Assembly: GCA_040382055.1 (NCBI GenBank)
Contig: JBEIGE010000003.1
Span: forward strand, 1 to 64,000
Direction: 5' to 3'
Source of the DNA: JBEIGE01 sp040382055
GTDB lineage: Bacteria > Pseudomonadota > Gammaproteobacteria > Burkholderiales > Burkholderiaceae_C
DNA: 64,000 nucleotides
This document shows, piece after piece, positions 1-8,016 of this stretch (position 1 is its first letter; the number at the start of each line of letters is the position of its first letter). The notes beneath the pieces were generated by a model. It searched no databases and was not told where the DNA came from. It was given only the letters and a program-made list of their open reading frames with translations. The position numbers were made by a program, and so were the translations under genes.

Positions 1-2
1 CG

Positions 3-122
3 GCTTGGGCTGCGTCCGTGCGCCAACAAACGGACAAGCAAGTCATAGGCGCATACGCTGCGCCGATTCAAGTCACCCACATTTCCACCAGACCGTTTAG
101 CGGCCGCTCTCCAAGCGGCTAG
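3..122 (+). CDS. C-terminal end of an unidentified protein (partial)
   Basis: An open frame enters from the left edge and ends at TAG 14 bases before acetate kinase. The visible 39-residue tail contains the stretch DKQVIGAYAAP. The short gap and same direction suggest one transcript with ackA. Pta or a polyhydroxyalkanoate-related enzyme are common upstream neighbours of ackA in this group, but the tail is too short to identify. The other two frames close earlier or similarly, so even the coding status is uncertain. Confidence 0.3.
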   Translation, partial: AWAASVRQQTDKQVIGAYAAPIQVTHISTRPFSGRSPSG

Positions 123-136
123 CCTTAAGGCGACCC

Positions 137-1339
137 ATGACCCAGCACCAAACCATGCATGTACTGGCACTGAACAGCGGTTCATCCTCGCTCAAGTTCG
201 GGGTTTACGCCCTGGACCCGCAAAGCCCTGACCACACCGCATGCCTGCTCAGTGGCGTTGCACACGGCATGGGCAGCGCCAGTACCGAATTGAGTGTTCA
301 GGGTCCCTCGGGTGAAACTGTGTGTACCGAAGACCTGCCACTGAGCACCGCGCAGGACGTGTTGGCCCGCATCAGCCGTTTACTCACCGAGCACGACATG
401 CAAGCGCCACAGGCCATAGGCCATCGTGTCGTGCACGGTGGGCCTGCGCTGCAAGCTCACTGCCTCTTAAACACCCAGGTGCTGCAGCAACTCCAAGCCG
501 CTCAGGCGTTTGCGCCGCTGCACATGGCTGCAAGCTTGTCGCTCATCCACGCGGCGCGTGCGCACTATCCAGGGCTGCCGCAAGTGGCCTGTTTTGACAC
601 CGCTTTTCATGCCCGCATGCCGGCGCTGGCGCGTACGCTTGCGCTGCCACTGGCGCTGCGCGCGCAGGGGATTGAGCGCTATGGTTTTCACGGTTTGTCG
701 TGCGAGTCCATCGTGCAACAACTCAGCCTGGCACCTCATGGGCCTGCGCCACGCCGGTTGCTTATCGCCCATTTGGGCAATGGGGCCAGCGTTACCGCTG
801 TGCGCGATGGCGTTTCCATTGACACCAGCATGGGCCTGACGCCCAGCGGCGGTTTGATCATGGGTAGCCGCAGCGGCGATCTCGACCCCGGTGTTCTGGT
901 CTATCTGGTGCGCGAGTGCGGCTACACCGCCTTGATGCTGGAAGACCTGATTGACCACCGCAGCGGCCTGGTTGGCATATCCGGCCTGGACTCAGACATG
1001 CGCACACTGCACGCTGCTGCCGCCACAAATGCCGATGCCGCACTGGCCATTCAGATGTTTTGCTACGCCGTGCGCAAACAACTGGCTGCCATGTGGGTGG
1101 TGCTGGGTGGCGCCGATGCCATGGTCTTTACCGGCGGAATCGGCGAGAACGACGCTGCGGTACGAACCGACATCGCAACCGGACTGTTGTCGCTGGGCGT
1201 TGAGCTTGATGATCAGCGCCACCTTGCAGGGGCGTCCTTGATCAGCAGCGCAGCCTCATGTTGCCGGGTGCATGTATTGCCTTCTCTGGAGGACGAGCAG
1301 ATCGCCCGACACACGGCACGGCTTGTGGGCATTGAATGA
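137..1339 (+). CDS. ackA: Acetate kinase
   Basis: Cytosolic kinase that interconverts acetate + ATP and acetyl phosphate + ADP, working with phosphate acetyltransferase. The 400-residue length is normal for the family. The N-terminal ASKHA phosphate-binding motif LALNSGSSSLKF, GHRVVHGG, CFDTAFHARMP, RYGFHGLS, the HLGNGAS segment with the catalytic region DTSMGLTPSGG, and FTGGIGEN near the C-terminus are all present. AAGG lies seven bases before the chosen ATG; a second in-frame ATG is six codons in. It converges with the PPK2 gene, with 24 bases between the stops. Confidence 0.95.
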   Translation: MTQHQTMHVLALNSGSSSLKFGVYALDPQSPDHTACLLSGVAHGMGSASTELSVQGPSGETVCTEDLPLSTAQDVLARISRLLTEHDMQAPQAIGHRVVHGGPALQAHCLLNTQVLQQLQAAQAFAPLHMAASLSLIHAARAHYPGLPQVACFDTAFHARMPALARTLALPLALRAQGIERYGFHGLSCESIVQQLSLAPHGPAPRRLLIAHLGNGASVTAVRDGVSIDTSMGLTPSGGLIMGSRSGDLDPGVLVYLVRECGYTALMLEDLIDHRSGLVGISGLDSDMRTLHAAAATNADAALAIQMFCYAVRKQLAAMWVVLGGADAMVFTGGIGENDAAVRTDIATGLLSLGVELDDQRHLAGASLISSAASCCRVHVLPSLEDEQIARHTARLVGIE

Positions 1340-1363
1340 GCCCTGGCGTCATCAATACCGCCG

Positions 1364-2230
1364 CTACTTCTCCAGCTGCTTGCGTATCGCTGCAAGCGCT
1401 TGCAGCCGCGCCGCGCTGACTTGCGGGTAACTCATCTTCAAATCTTCCAGCGCGTCGAGCACGATTTGCGACACGATGAGTTGGGCATCATGCTTGTCGT
1501 CAGCCGGAACAATGAACCAGGGTGAGTGGCCAGTCGTGGTCGCGGACAGGGCCTGACCATAGGCTTTCATATAGGCGTTCCAGTATTTACGCTCGGTGAT
1601 ATCGGCTTTGCAGAACTTCCAGTTCTTGTCGGGATCGTCTATGCGCGCCAGCAGGCGCTTGCGTTGTTCTTCCTTGGAAATATGCAGAAATATCTTGACG
1701 ATGCGCGTGCCATTGGCATGCAAGTGCTTTTCCAGGTCGACGATGGATCGGTAGCGGCTTTGCCACACTGATTCGCCATCAGGCGAGTCAGGCACGCGCT
1801 CGCTGTTCAGCAAGCTGCTGTGCACGCGCACGATCAGGACCTCTTCGTAATAAGAGCGGTTGAAGATGCCGATGCGGCCCCGTTCTGGCAGGTCACGGGT
1901 GGTGCGCCACAGAAAATCGTGTTGAAGCTCCTGCGCACTGGGGTGCTGATAACTGAAGACCTGGCATCCCTGGGGGTTGACGCCGGACATCACGTGGCGA
2001 ATGGCACTGTCCTTGCCAGCAGTGTCCATGGCCTGGAACACCACCAGCAGGGCGTGCCGGTTCGATGCATAGAGCAGACGTTGCTGGTCGCTCAAGCGTT
2101 GGACCTGATCTTGGAGTAGCGCCTGGTAGAGCTTTTTCGACTTGCACAGCGGTTTAACCTGCGTGGCCCAAAGGTCCAGATCCACGGCTTTGCCCTCGCC
2201 GGGTTTGAATGCTTTGATGTCGATATTCAT
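1364..2230 (-). CDS. Polyphosphate kinase 2 family protein (PPK2)
   Basis: Single-domain PPK2 enzyme that transfers phosphate between inorganic polyphosphate and nucleotides (NDP or NMP). A Walker-A-like stretch FQAMDTAGKDS lies near residue 68, followed by the family segment GIFNRSYYEEVL and the lid-region sequence KIFLHISKEEQRKR. The 288-residue length fits one-domain class I/III members, so it should phosphorylate NDPs or AMP/ADP; the subclass cannot be fixed by eye. Its proximity to acetate kinase is compatible with an energy-storage role, but the two are convergent and separately transcribed. Confidence 0.88.
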   Translation of the reverse strand: MNIDIKAFKPGEGKAVDLDLWATQVKPLCKSKKLYQALLQDQVQRLSDQQRLLYASNRHALLVVFQAMDTAGKDSAIRHVMSGVNPQGCQVFSYQHPSAQELQHDFLWRTTRDLPERGRIGIFNRSYYEEVLIVRVHSSLLNSERVPDSPDGESVWQSRYRSIVDLEKHLHANGTRIVKIFLHISKEEQRKRLLARIDDPDKNWKFCKADITERKYWNAYMKAYGQALSATTTGHSPWFIVPADDKHDAQLIVSQIVLDALEDLKMSYPQVSAARLQALAAIRKQLEK

Positions 2231-2401
2231 GATGATTCCTTGGTCGTCCCATCAGCCCTGCGCAGCCGCAAACGGCGCAACAGTTTTTGTAATTCGCCGA
2301 ACCATAAACCCCCGATGGCGCTACGGAGTGAGACCGACTGTAGCAATGGCCACGGTAACGACCGATTTTTCGGGCGCGTCAGTCAGATTTGTCTACAGCA
2401 T

Positions 2402-3166
2402 TCAAACGCTTCGACTCAGGGCCCGGGACAGGGTAGACGGGCTGGCATAGCCAGTCCGTCCAGCAACTAGCTTTAGCCCAATACCGGTCTGCACCAAGTG
2501 CCGTGCATTTGCCAGTCGCAAATTTTCTAAATATTTCCCAGGCGATACCTGCATGATTTTTTTAAAGTGGTTTGCAAAAGACGTTCGCGACATCCCTGTC
2601 AAATCAGCCAAAATTTCCAAGGTCCAGGGGTGAGCAGGTTGGGTGTGCATAGCTACCAAACTTTTAGCAATTCGAAGGTCTGACAATGCAAGAAACAGCC
2701 CTGTGGCTTGTTGCGGGCGGGATGTCAGGTGCCGCATCAAGCTGATTAGCAAAATATCACCAGCCCGATTGATAAAAAGCGGTTGGCCACAACGACTGGC
2801 TAGCATTTCATTCGCAATCAATGTCATGACTTGTTGGAGCGATGGATCAGCCTCCCTCATGCCAATTGAGATTGGCTGAGATAGCTCAGCCAAAAAGCTG
2901 GGTCCCATTGGGCCTTCAAAAACAACATCAAAACTCAAGAAGCTTTGCTGATCGGCCCCAAGGATTTTGTGGACCGAGTACGCCGCCGGGCAAACCAGTA
3001 GTGACAAGCCGTCTGGTCGACTTGCCAAAATACTATCCGAAGAAAGTCCAGATGTTCCAGTCTGGATGATATGCAGCGAAAAACCGTCAGCCTTTGTGGA
3101 CTGCGTAACTTTAGGACTGAGTCCTTCCAGCAAGGCGGTCAGTCGGTCTAAGCGGGGGGCATCCAT
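2402..3166 (-). CDS. AraC-family transcriptional regulator
   Basis: A 254-residue regulator with a cupin-like effector domain (roughly residues 10-140) and a C-terminal AraC/XylS DNA-binding domain with two helix-turn-helix units: WTLEILADLTGMSRTSFANH, then the second unit ending GYASPSTLSRAL. It is transcribed away from the AEC permease remnant, the GST pair and the dehalogenase, and is the natural candidate to control them. Two direct 9-bp repeats 21 bp apart lie immediately in front of its own start, suggesting autoregulation. The effector is unknown. Confidence 0.85.
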   Translation of the reverse strand: MDAPRLDRLTALLEGLSPKVTQSTKADGFSLHIIQTGTSGLSSDSILASRPDGLSLLVCPAAYSVHKILGADQQSFLSFDVVFEGPMGPSFLAELSQPISIGMREADPSLQQVMTLIANEMLASRCGQPLFINRAGDILLISLMRHLTSRPQQATGLFLALSDLRIAKSLVAMHTQPAHPWTLEILADLTGMSRTSFANHFKKIMQVSPGKYLENLRLANARHLVQTGIGLKLVAGRTGYASPSTLSRALSRSV

Positions 3167-3168
3167 TT

Positions 3169-3198
3169 TGTACGAATAGCAAATTTATATGTACGAAT
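3169..3198. promoter_or_regulatory. Candidate AraC-type operator: direct repeats at 21-bp spacing
   Basis: TGTACGAAT occurs at 3169-3177 and again at 3190-3198 in the same orientation, exactly 21 bp (two helical turns) apart. AraC-family proteins, which carry two helix-turn-helix units, classically bind half-sites with this geometry. The pair lies in the 93-bp gap between the divergent regulator and the AEC remnant/GST operon. Binding by this regulator is an inference. Confidence 0.5.
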
Positions 3199-3259
3199 TG
3201 TTGCATAAGATGCAAGATAATGGGAGTCTTGAGTACGCAATTCAATTGAGTCAGAGCCC

Positions 3260-3513
3260 ATGTTTTCAAAAATTGCATCCATCACACTCCCCATCTTCAC
3301 CTTGGTGCTGGTGGGTTTTCTTTACAGTCGCCGTGTCAAACCAGACCTGGGAGATGCAAATAAACTGGTTGTGGACAACGCACTGCCCGTATTGATCTTT
3401 GTCTCGCTGACAAATTTCAGGTGGAGCCCAACAAGGTAGCGTCCACCGTCATCGTTGGACATTTGTTGAGTCTGGCGTTTCTGCCGCTCGGTATTTGGCT
3501 GGCATTCATTTAG
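3260..3513 (+). pseudogene. AEC (auxin efflux carrier) family permease, internally deleted remnant
   Basis: From ATG 3260 the first ~52 codons encode a recognisable AEC transporter N-terminus (MFSKIASITLPIFTLVLVGF, then KLVVDNALPVLIFVSL). Around 3415 the homology jumps to the family C-terminus in a different frame: VEPNKVASTVIVGHLLSL followed by AFLPLGIWLAFI and TAG at 3511. Families of this type have about 310 residues, so some 230 codons are missing and the remaining ends are out of frame. No functional transporter can be made. The two glutathione S-transferases and a dehalogenase follow in the same direction. Confidence 0.8.
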
Positions 3514-3548
3514 ATTTCTTTTCATCAACAGGCAAAAAGGCATCACTC

Positions 3549-4244
3549 ATGATCAAGTTTTACTTTCACCCATCTCCCAACCCCTTGAAGATCGCGTTGT
3601 ATCTGGAAGAAACAGGTGAGCCCTACGAACTGATTCCGGTGGACACGCGTAAAGGTGAGCAGCACTCTGTTGCCTTCAAGGCCATCAACCCCAACTCCAA
3701 GACTCCGGCGATGATGGACGATGACGTTCGTATTTTTGACAGCAACGCCATGTTGCTTTATCTAGCTGAAAAGATCGGCAAGTTCGTACCTGCCGATACG
3801 CCCCAGAACAAAGCCGAGATGTACTCATGGCTGATGTTTGTAGCCACGGGCATTGGCCCTTACTGTGGTCAAGCCGTTCACTTTAAGCACTTTGCGCCCA
3901 AACCAAATGACTATGCTGTTAATCGCTATGACTTTGAAGCTTGGCGTCATTGGTATCTCATCAATGACCTGTTGGCAAACCAGCCTTACATGATGGGCAA
4001 CGAGTACACCATTGTGGACATGTCAGTTTGGGGCTGGGCTCGAGTTGCGCCATTTGTGTTGGGCGCAGATGCCTGGGAAAAACTGCCCCATGTCAAACGC
4101 TTGCTCGATGAAATCAACGCACGTCCTGCAGCGCAACGTGCGGAAGCTTTGAAGACGAAGTTTGCTTTCAAAACAGAAGTGGATGAGGACGCACGAAAAA
4201 TGCTGTTCCCATCCAACGAGCGTTTCAAAAACGCTGGGGTATGA
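3549..4244 (+). CDS. Glutathione S-transferase family protein (copy 1)
   Basis: Soluble 231-residue protein with an N-terminal thioredoxin-like GST domain (FYFHPSPNPLKIALYLEE; then the cis-Pro region KTPAM and DSNAMLLYLAEK for glutathione binding) and an all-helical C-terminal domain (from about residue 90). It resembles the YfcG/YghU/Nu-class GSTs with disulfide reductase or peroxidase activity. ATG 3549 is preceded by AAAAAGG at good spacing and matches the family N-terminus; an upstream in-frame start at 3495 would overlap the permease remnant. The second GST begins three bases after its stop. Confidence 0.88.
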   Translation: MIKFYFHPSPNPLKIALYLEETGEPYELIPVDTRKGEQHSVAFKAINPNSKTPAMMDDDVRIFDSNAMLLYLAEKIGKFVPADTPQNKAEMYSWLMFVATGIGPYCGQAVHFKHFAPKPNDYAVNRYDFEAWRHWYLINDLLANQPYMMGNEYTIVDMSVWGWARVAPFVLGADAWEKLPHVKRLLDEINARPAAQRAEALKTKFAFKTEVDEDARKMLFPSNERFKNAGV

Positions 4245-4247
4245 CGC

Positions 4248-4946
4248 ATGATTGACTTTTATTACTGGACTACGCCGAACGGCCACAAGGTCACGATGTT
4301 CTTGGAAGAGTCAGGCCTTGACTACAACATAAGACCCATCAACATTAGCAAGGGTAAACAATTTGCCCCTGATTTTTTGAAGATTGCCCCGAACAATCGC
4401 ATACCTGCAATCGTTGATCATGTGCCAGCAGGTGGGGGTGAGCCGATCGGCATTTTTGAGTCGGGAGCTATTCTTTTGTACTTGGCAGACAAGACGCAAA
4501 AATTTATTCCTCAAGATTTGCGCGGACGAAATGAATGCCTGCAATGGTTGTTCTGGCAAATGGGCGGATTAGGTCCAATGGCTGGTCAAAACCACCACTT
4601 TGTTCAATACGCGCCGGAGCAATTGCCGTACGCCATCGATCGATACGTGAAAGAGACTTCGCGCTTGTATGGCGTCTTGAATAAGCATCTGTCAGATGGC
4701 CGTGAGTACATTTGTGGTGACTACTCCATTGCCGACATGGCAGCCTATCCTTGGGTCGTTCCGCATGAACGCCAGCGACAGGACATGAGTCAGTTCCCCT
4801 CTCTGGCGTCATGGTTTGAACGGATTAGAAACCGTCCAGCAACTCAGCAAGCCTATGAGATTGCCAAGTCTATCAATACAGCGCCTACGGTGGACCAGAA
4901 TGCAAAGTCTATTTTGTTTGGCCAAGATGCCAAGACAGTTGTTTGA
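4248..4946 (+). CDS. Glutathione S-transferase family protein (copy 2, YfcG-like)
   Basis: A 232-residue GST with FYYWTTPNGHKVTMFLEE at the N-terminus, the cis-Pro motif NNRIPAIVD, ESGAILLYLADK and the helical domain motif CGDYSIADMAAYPW. The TTPNGHK segment is typical of the YfcG/Nu class, which reduces disulfides with two glutathiones. It starts three bases after copy 1, so the pair is almost certainly co-transcribed and translationally linked. The copies are divergent paralogues, not a recent duplication. The role with the adjacent dehalogenase (dehalogenation or detoxification) is inferred from context. Confidence 0.9.
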   Translation: MIDFYYWTTPNGHKVTMFLEESGLDYNIRPINISKGKQFAPDFLKIAPNNRIPAIVDHVPAGGGEPIGIFESGAILLYLADKTQKFIPQDLRGRNECLQWLFWQMGGLGPMAGQNHHFVQYAPEQLPYAIDRYVKETSRLYGVLNKHLSDGREYICGDYSIADMAAYPWVVPHERQRQDMSQFPSLASWFERIRNRPATQQAYEIAKSINTAPTVDQNAKSILFGQDAKTVV

Positions 4947-4966
4947 TTCCCACCAAGGTCAATTTC

Positions 4967-5728
4967 ATGAAGATTAAAGCGGTTGTTTTTGATGCCTACG
5001 GCACATTGTTTGACGTGTACGCCATCCAGATTCTGGCTGAAGCGCTCTACCCTGGCAAAGGGGCGGATATTGCGGCGAAGTGGCGAGACAAGCAAATTGA
5101 ATACACCAGGTTGATCACGCAGTCAGATCCGCACAACCCATCGGGCAGCCAGTATTTCCGCCCGTTTTGGGAAATAACCCGCTTGTCCCTGGAATACACC
5201 TTAGACCGGCTGGCCTTGGACCGCGAATCCGGGCAGGTTGAAAAACTGATGCAGCAATATGCGCACCTGACGCCGTTTCCGGAAAATTTGGCTGTACTTC
5301 AGCAGATCAAAGCCATGGGCCTGACAACAGCCATCCTCTCCAATGGCAGTGTGGATATGCTCACCTCAGCCGTCAAGAGTGCGGGCATGGAAGATGTTGT
5401 GGATCACCTCCTGTCCGTTGATCCGATCCGCCTGTTCAAGACTTCTCCCGAAAGTTACGCTCTGGTCCAACACACCATGGCTGTCAACAAGGATGAAGTG
5501 CTGTTTGTTTCCAGTAATGCATGGGATGCTTTGGGGGCCACCTGGTTTGGCTTTACAACGCATTGGGTCAACAGGCAAGGCTTGCCGTTTGAAGCCTTGC
5601 CGCCTCAACCCCATTTTTCGGGCCCTGACCTCCATTCAGTTTTGCTTTCACTGAGCGGGATTGCCGATCCGCCGACCCCAAGCCATGACCGGGGTACAGC
5701 GGACAACCGCAACTTCAACGACTCTTAG
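4967..5728 (+). CDS. Haloacid dehalogenase, type II (L-2-haloacid dehalogenase family)
   Basis: HAD-superfamily hydrolase of about 253 residues. Motif I VFDAYGTLFD carries the nucleophilic Asp, motif II is LSNGS, the Lys lies in FKTSPESY, and SSNAWDALGA supplies the C-terminal Asp. These match the (S)-2-haloacid dehalogenases, which convert 2-haloalkanoates to 2-hydroxyalkanoates. ATG 4967 has AAGG eight bases upstream; a TTG at 4943 would extend the protein by eight residues with no homology. It follows the second GST by about 20 bases. Activity on other 2-substituted acids is possible. Confidence 0.85.
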   Translation: MKIKAVVFDAYGTLFDVYAIQILAEALYPGKGADIAAKWRDKQIEYTRLITQSDPHNPSGSQYFRPFWEITRLSLEYTLDRLALDRESGQVEKLMQQYAHLTPFPENLAVLQQIKAMGLTTAILSNGSVDMLTSAVKSAGMEDVVDHLLSVDPIRLFKTSPESYALVQHTMAVNKDEVLFVSSNAWDALGATWFGFTTHWVNRQGLPFEALPPQPHFSGPDLHSVLLSLSGIADPPTPSHDRGTADNRNFNDS

Positions 5729-5730
5729 CA

Positions 5731-7242
5731 ATGCAACGCGTGACTAAAACCGGTTTTGCCGGACCTGACATCTCAACCGCCCTCTTGACAGCCGCTCAAA
5801 TGGCGCTGGCAGACCGCCTGACTGTTGAAGGCGGCCTCAGCGATAACCACTTGATGGACAACGCGGGTCGGCTCGTCGCGCTGGCGATCCGCCAGCGCTG
5901 GGCGCGTTGCGCTGTGCTGGTGCTGTGTGGGCCGGGAAACAACGGTGGCGACGGCTTTGTCATCGCACGTCATCTGAAGGTGGCGGGTTGGTCGGTGCGT
6001 GTGGCCACGCTGGTGCCAGTGACTAGCCTGCGCGGCGCGGCGGCGCATCACGCCAGCCTTTGGCACGGGCCTATTGAGCCCGTGATGCCCACCGCACTGG
6101 ACACGGCCGAACTGGTGGTGGATGCCATTTTTGGCGCGGGTCTGAGTCGCGTGCTCGACGGTGCAGCCGCACAGACCCTGGCCGAGGCGGCAGCGCGCAA
6201 GCTGCCCATCGTTGCCGTCGATGTGCCTAGCGGCTTGATGGGTGATACCGGAGCCAACCTGGGTGCGGTGCCCGCAGTGCTGACCGTGACTTTCTTTCGC
6301 AAAAAGCCAGGCCACTTGCTGCAGCCAGGCCGAAGCCTGTGCGGCGAACTCGTGGTGCAAGACATTGGAACGCCAACTTCGGTACTCGAGCAGGTCAAGC
6401 CCGCTCTTTTTGAGAACGCCCCCGCACTCTGGGCTGCTGCCATGCCAGGCTTGCAAGCAGATGGCCATAAATACACCCGGGGTCACGCCCTGGTTTGGGG
6501 TGGTTGGCCAACGACCGGCGCAGCGCGCATGGCGGCGCGGGCTGCAGCCCGCATGGGTGCGGGCCTGACCACGGTCGCCGTGCCCGAAGTTGCGCTGCCG
6601 GTCTATGCCGCAGCCTTGACCAGCGTGATGGTGAGCTCGGTGGCCCGGCCCCAGGACTTGGACGTTCTGTTGTCCGACCTGCGTTTTCACGCGCTGCTGA
6701 TCGGCCCTGGTGCAGGCGTGGGGCCAGAGACGCAGTCGCGTGTGCTGGCGATACTGAAAACCGGCCGCGACACCGTGTTGGATGCTGACGCCTTGTCAAG
6801 CTTCAAGGACAACCCCGAAACGTTGTTCAAGTCCATTCACGGCCCGTGTGTGCTCACGCCGCACGAGGGCGAGTTCAAGCGATTGTTCGAAGGCATCATC
6901 GACATGCACGGCGACAAGCTGTCCCGCGCACGCGCTGCTGCAAAGGCTTGCCAGGCGGTTGTTGTGCTCAAAGGCAGCGACACGGTGATTGCCTCGCCCG
7001 ATGGACGCGCCATCATCAACGCCAACGCACCGCCCACGTTGGCAACAGCCGGCTCTGGCGATGTGCTGGCGGGCATGGTGCTGGGCTTGCTGGCGCAGGG
7101 TATGGAGCCCTTTCTGGCTGCTGCTGCTGCCGTGTGGCTGCATGGTGCGGTTGCCGCAAACTTTGGCCCTGGCCTGCTGGCTGAAGATTTGCCCGATTGC
7201 CTACCGGCGGTGCTTCGCCAGCTACCGTTCGATCAGGCCTGA
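5731..7242 (+). CDS. nnrDE: Bifunctional NAD(P)H-hydrate epimerase / ADP-dependent dehydratase
   Basis: Repairs hydrated NAD(P)H: the N-terminal YjeF_N epimerase (about residues 15-220) interconverts R and S forms, and the C-terminal ribokinase-like dehydratase (about 230-500) restores the cofactor using ADP or ATP. The epimerase loop CGPGNNGGDGFVIARHL and the dehydratase motifs VLTPHEGEFKRL and ATAGSGDVLAGMV are visible. 503 residues is the usual length for the fused enzyme. It starts two bases after the dehalogenase stop. Its last 21 bases overlap, tail to tail, the gene on the opposite strand. Confidence 0.93.
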   Translation: MQRVTKTGFAGPDISTALLTAAQMALADRLTVEGGLSDNHLMDNAGRLVALAIRQRWARCAVLVLCGPGNNGGDGFVIARHLKVAGWSVRVATLVPVTSLRGAAAHHASLWHGPIEPVMPTALDTAELVVDAIFGAGLSRVLDGAAAQTLAEAAARKLPIVAVDVPSGLMGDTGANLGAVPAVLTVTFFRKKPGHLLQPGRSLCGELVVQDIGTPTSVLEQVKPALFENAPALWAAAMPGLQADGHKYTRGHALVWGGWPTTGAARMAARAAARMGAGLTTVAVPEVALPVYAAALTSVMVSSVARPQDLDVLLSDLRFHALLIGPGAGVGPETQSRVLAILKTGRDTVLDADALSSFKDNPETLFKSIHGPCVLTPHEGEFKRLFEGIIDMHGDKLSRARAAAKACQAVVVLKGSDTVIASPDGRAIINANAPPTLATAGSGDVLAGMVLGLLAQGMEPFLAAAAAVWLHGAVAANFGPGLLAEDLPDCLPAVLRQLPFDQA

Positions 7243-7719
7243 CGCTGCCAAGGAACGCCGAAACACGGTGCCATGCAGACCAAGCATCCGGGCATTGATA
7301 TTCCAGGGCCACTCTTCTGTGATGTCGGCGATGACTTCAGAATGGCTACGGTCAAGTACAAAGCCTGCTTTAAAACCCATTTCGTCAAGGACCTGTGAGC
7401 GAGCAATGCTGATGGCGCTACCGATCACTGCGCCTGCTGTTGCGCCAATTGCTGCGCCGCCAGCAGCACCAATCGCCACGCCTGCTGGCCCTGCCAGCAT
7501 GCCCAGCAATGCACCGATGCCAGCACCAAGCGCGGTTGCATACGCGGCGTGTGTCTCCTTGGTGTCAACCCGAAAGTGACCCCACTCGTCGCGGTGAACA
7601 ACGGCTGTGCCGTGCACGGTGATGTCGCCGGCTTTGTCGAGTTGCCTCAGGGCCTGCAGCCCCTTGTAGGCTTTTGGCGTGTCATCGAAAACCACGGTGA
7701 CAAAATTGCGCATGGTCAT
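7222..7719 (-). CDS. DUF1269-type membrane protein
   Basis: A 165-residue protein with a soluble N-terminal region resembling DUF1269 (FVTVVFDDTPKAYKGLQAL), a Gly/Ala-rich hydrophobic centre (about residues 62-105) that looks like a glycine-zipper membrane hairpin, and a C-terminal segment (TEEWPWNINARM) typical of the family. Function is unknown. A second ATG lies two codons downstream and could equally be the start. The 3' end overlaps nnrDE by 21 bases in a convergent arrangement. Confidence 0.75.
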   Translation of the reverse strand: MTMRNFVTVVFDDTPKAYKGLQALRQLDKAGDITVHGTAVVHRDEWGHFRVDTKETHAAYATALGAGIGALLGMLAGPAGVAIGAAGGAAIGATAGAVIGSAISIARSQVLDEMGFKAGFVLDRSHSEVIADITEEWPWNINARMLGLHGTVFRRSLAASGLIER

Positions 7720-8016
7720 TCCTTCTTTTGGATACTCTGAGGTGGTGCCGAAGTTTTGGCATCACGCCAGCGGACTATCGCCAATCACCATCGTTTGCGC
7801 TGTACGACAGCGCACCAAGGGAAGAACCAATCAAGGCAAAGAAGATTTCTGCTGCGCCTGGGGGCAGCGCACCCTGTGCCCGATTTATCACGGTGCATGG
7901 CAATGCCAGCTCGGGATAGACCCGTTGGCCTTGGCCACTGTCAAAAGAACTTTGTTCCTGCCGTGATTTCTTCATCTCAAGTACAGGCGCAACACTGGCT
8001 TTGAGATACTCCCAGC
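7720..8016. other. Intergenic stretch with no recognisable gene
   Basis: About 297 bases between the divergent DUF1269 gene and the pseudouridine synthase. Open frames here are short, carry no family signature and overlap on several frames. Apart from a possible -10 element just before 8017, I recognise no structured RNA, repeat or gene remnant. Confidence 0.5.
8005..8010 (+). promoter_or_regulatory. Possible -10 element for a leaderless rsuA transcript
   Basis: GATACT ends six bases before ATG 8017, which would put transcription initiation at or next to the start codon. No clear -35 hexamer or Shine-Dalgarno is seen, so this is tentative. Confidence 0.25.

Noticed and set aside
5773..6690. 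A 305-codon minus-strand frame inside nnrDE
   Set aside because: Antisense to the clearly assigned epimerase/dehydratase; no motif.
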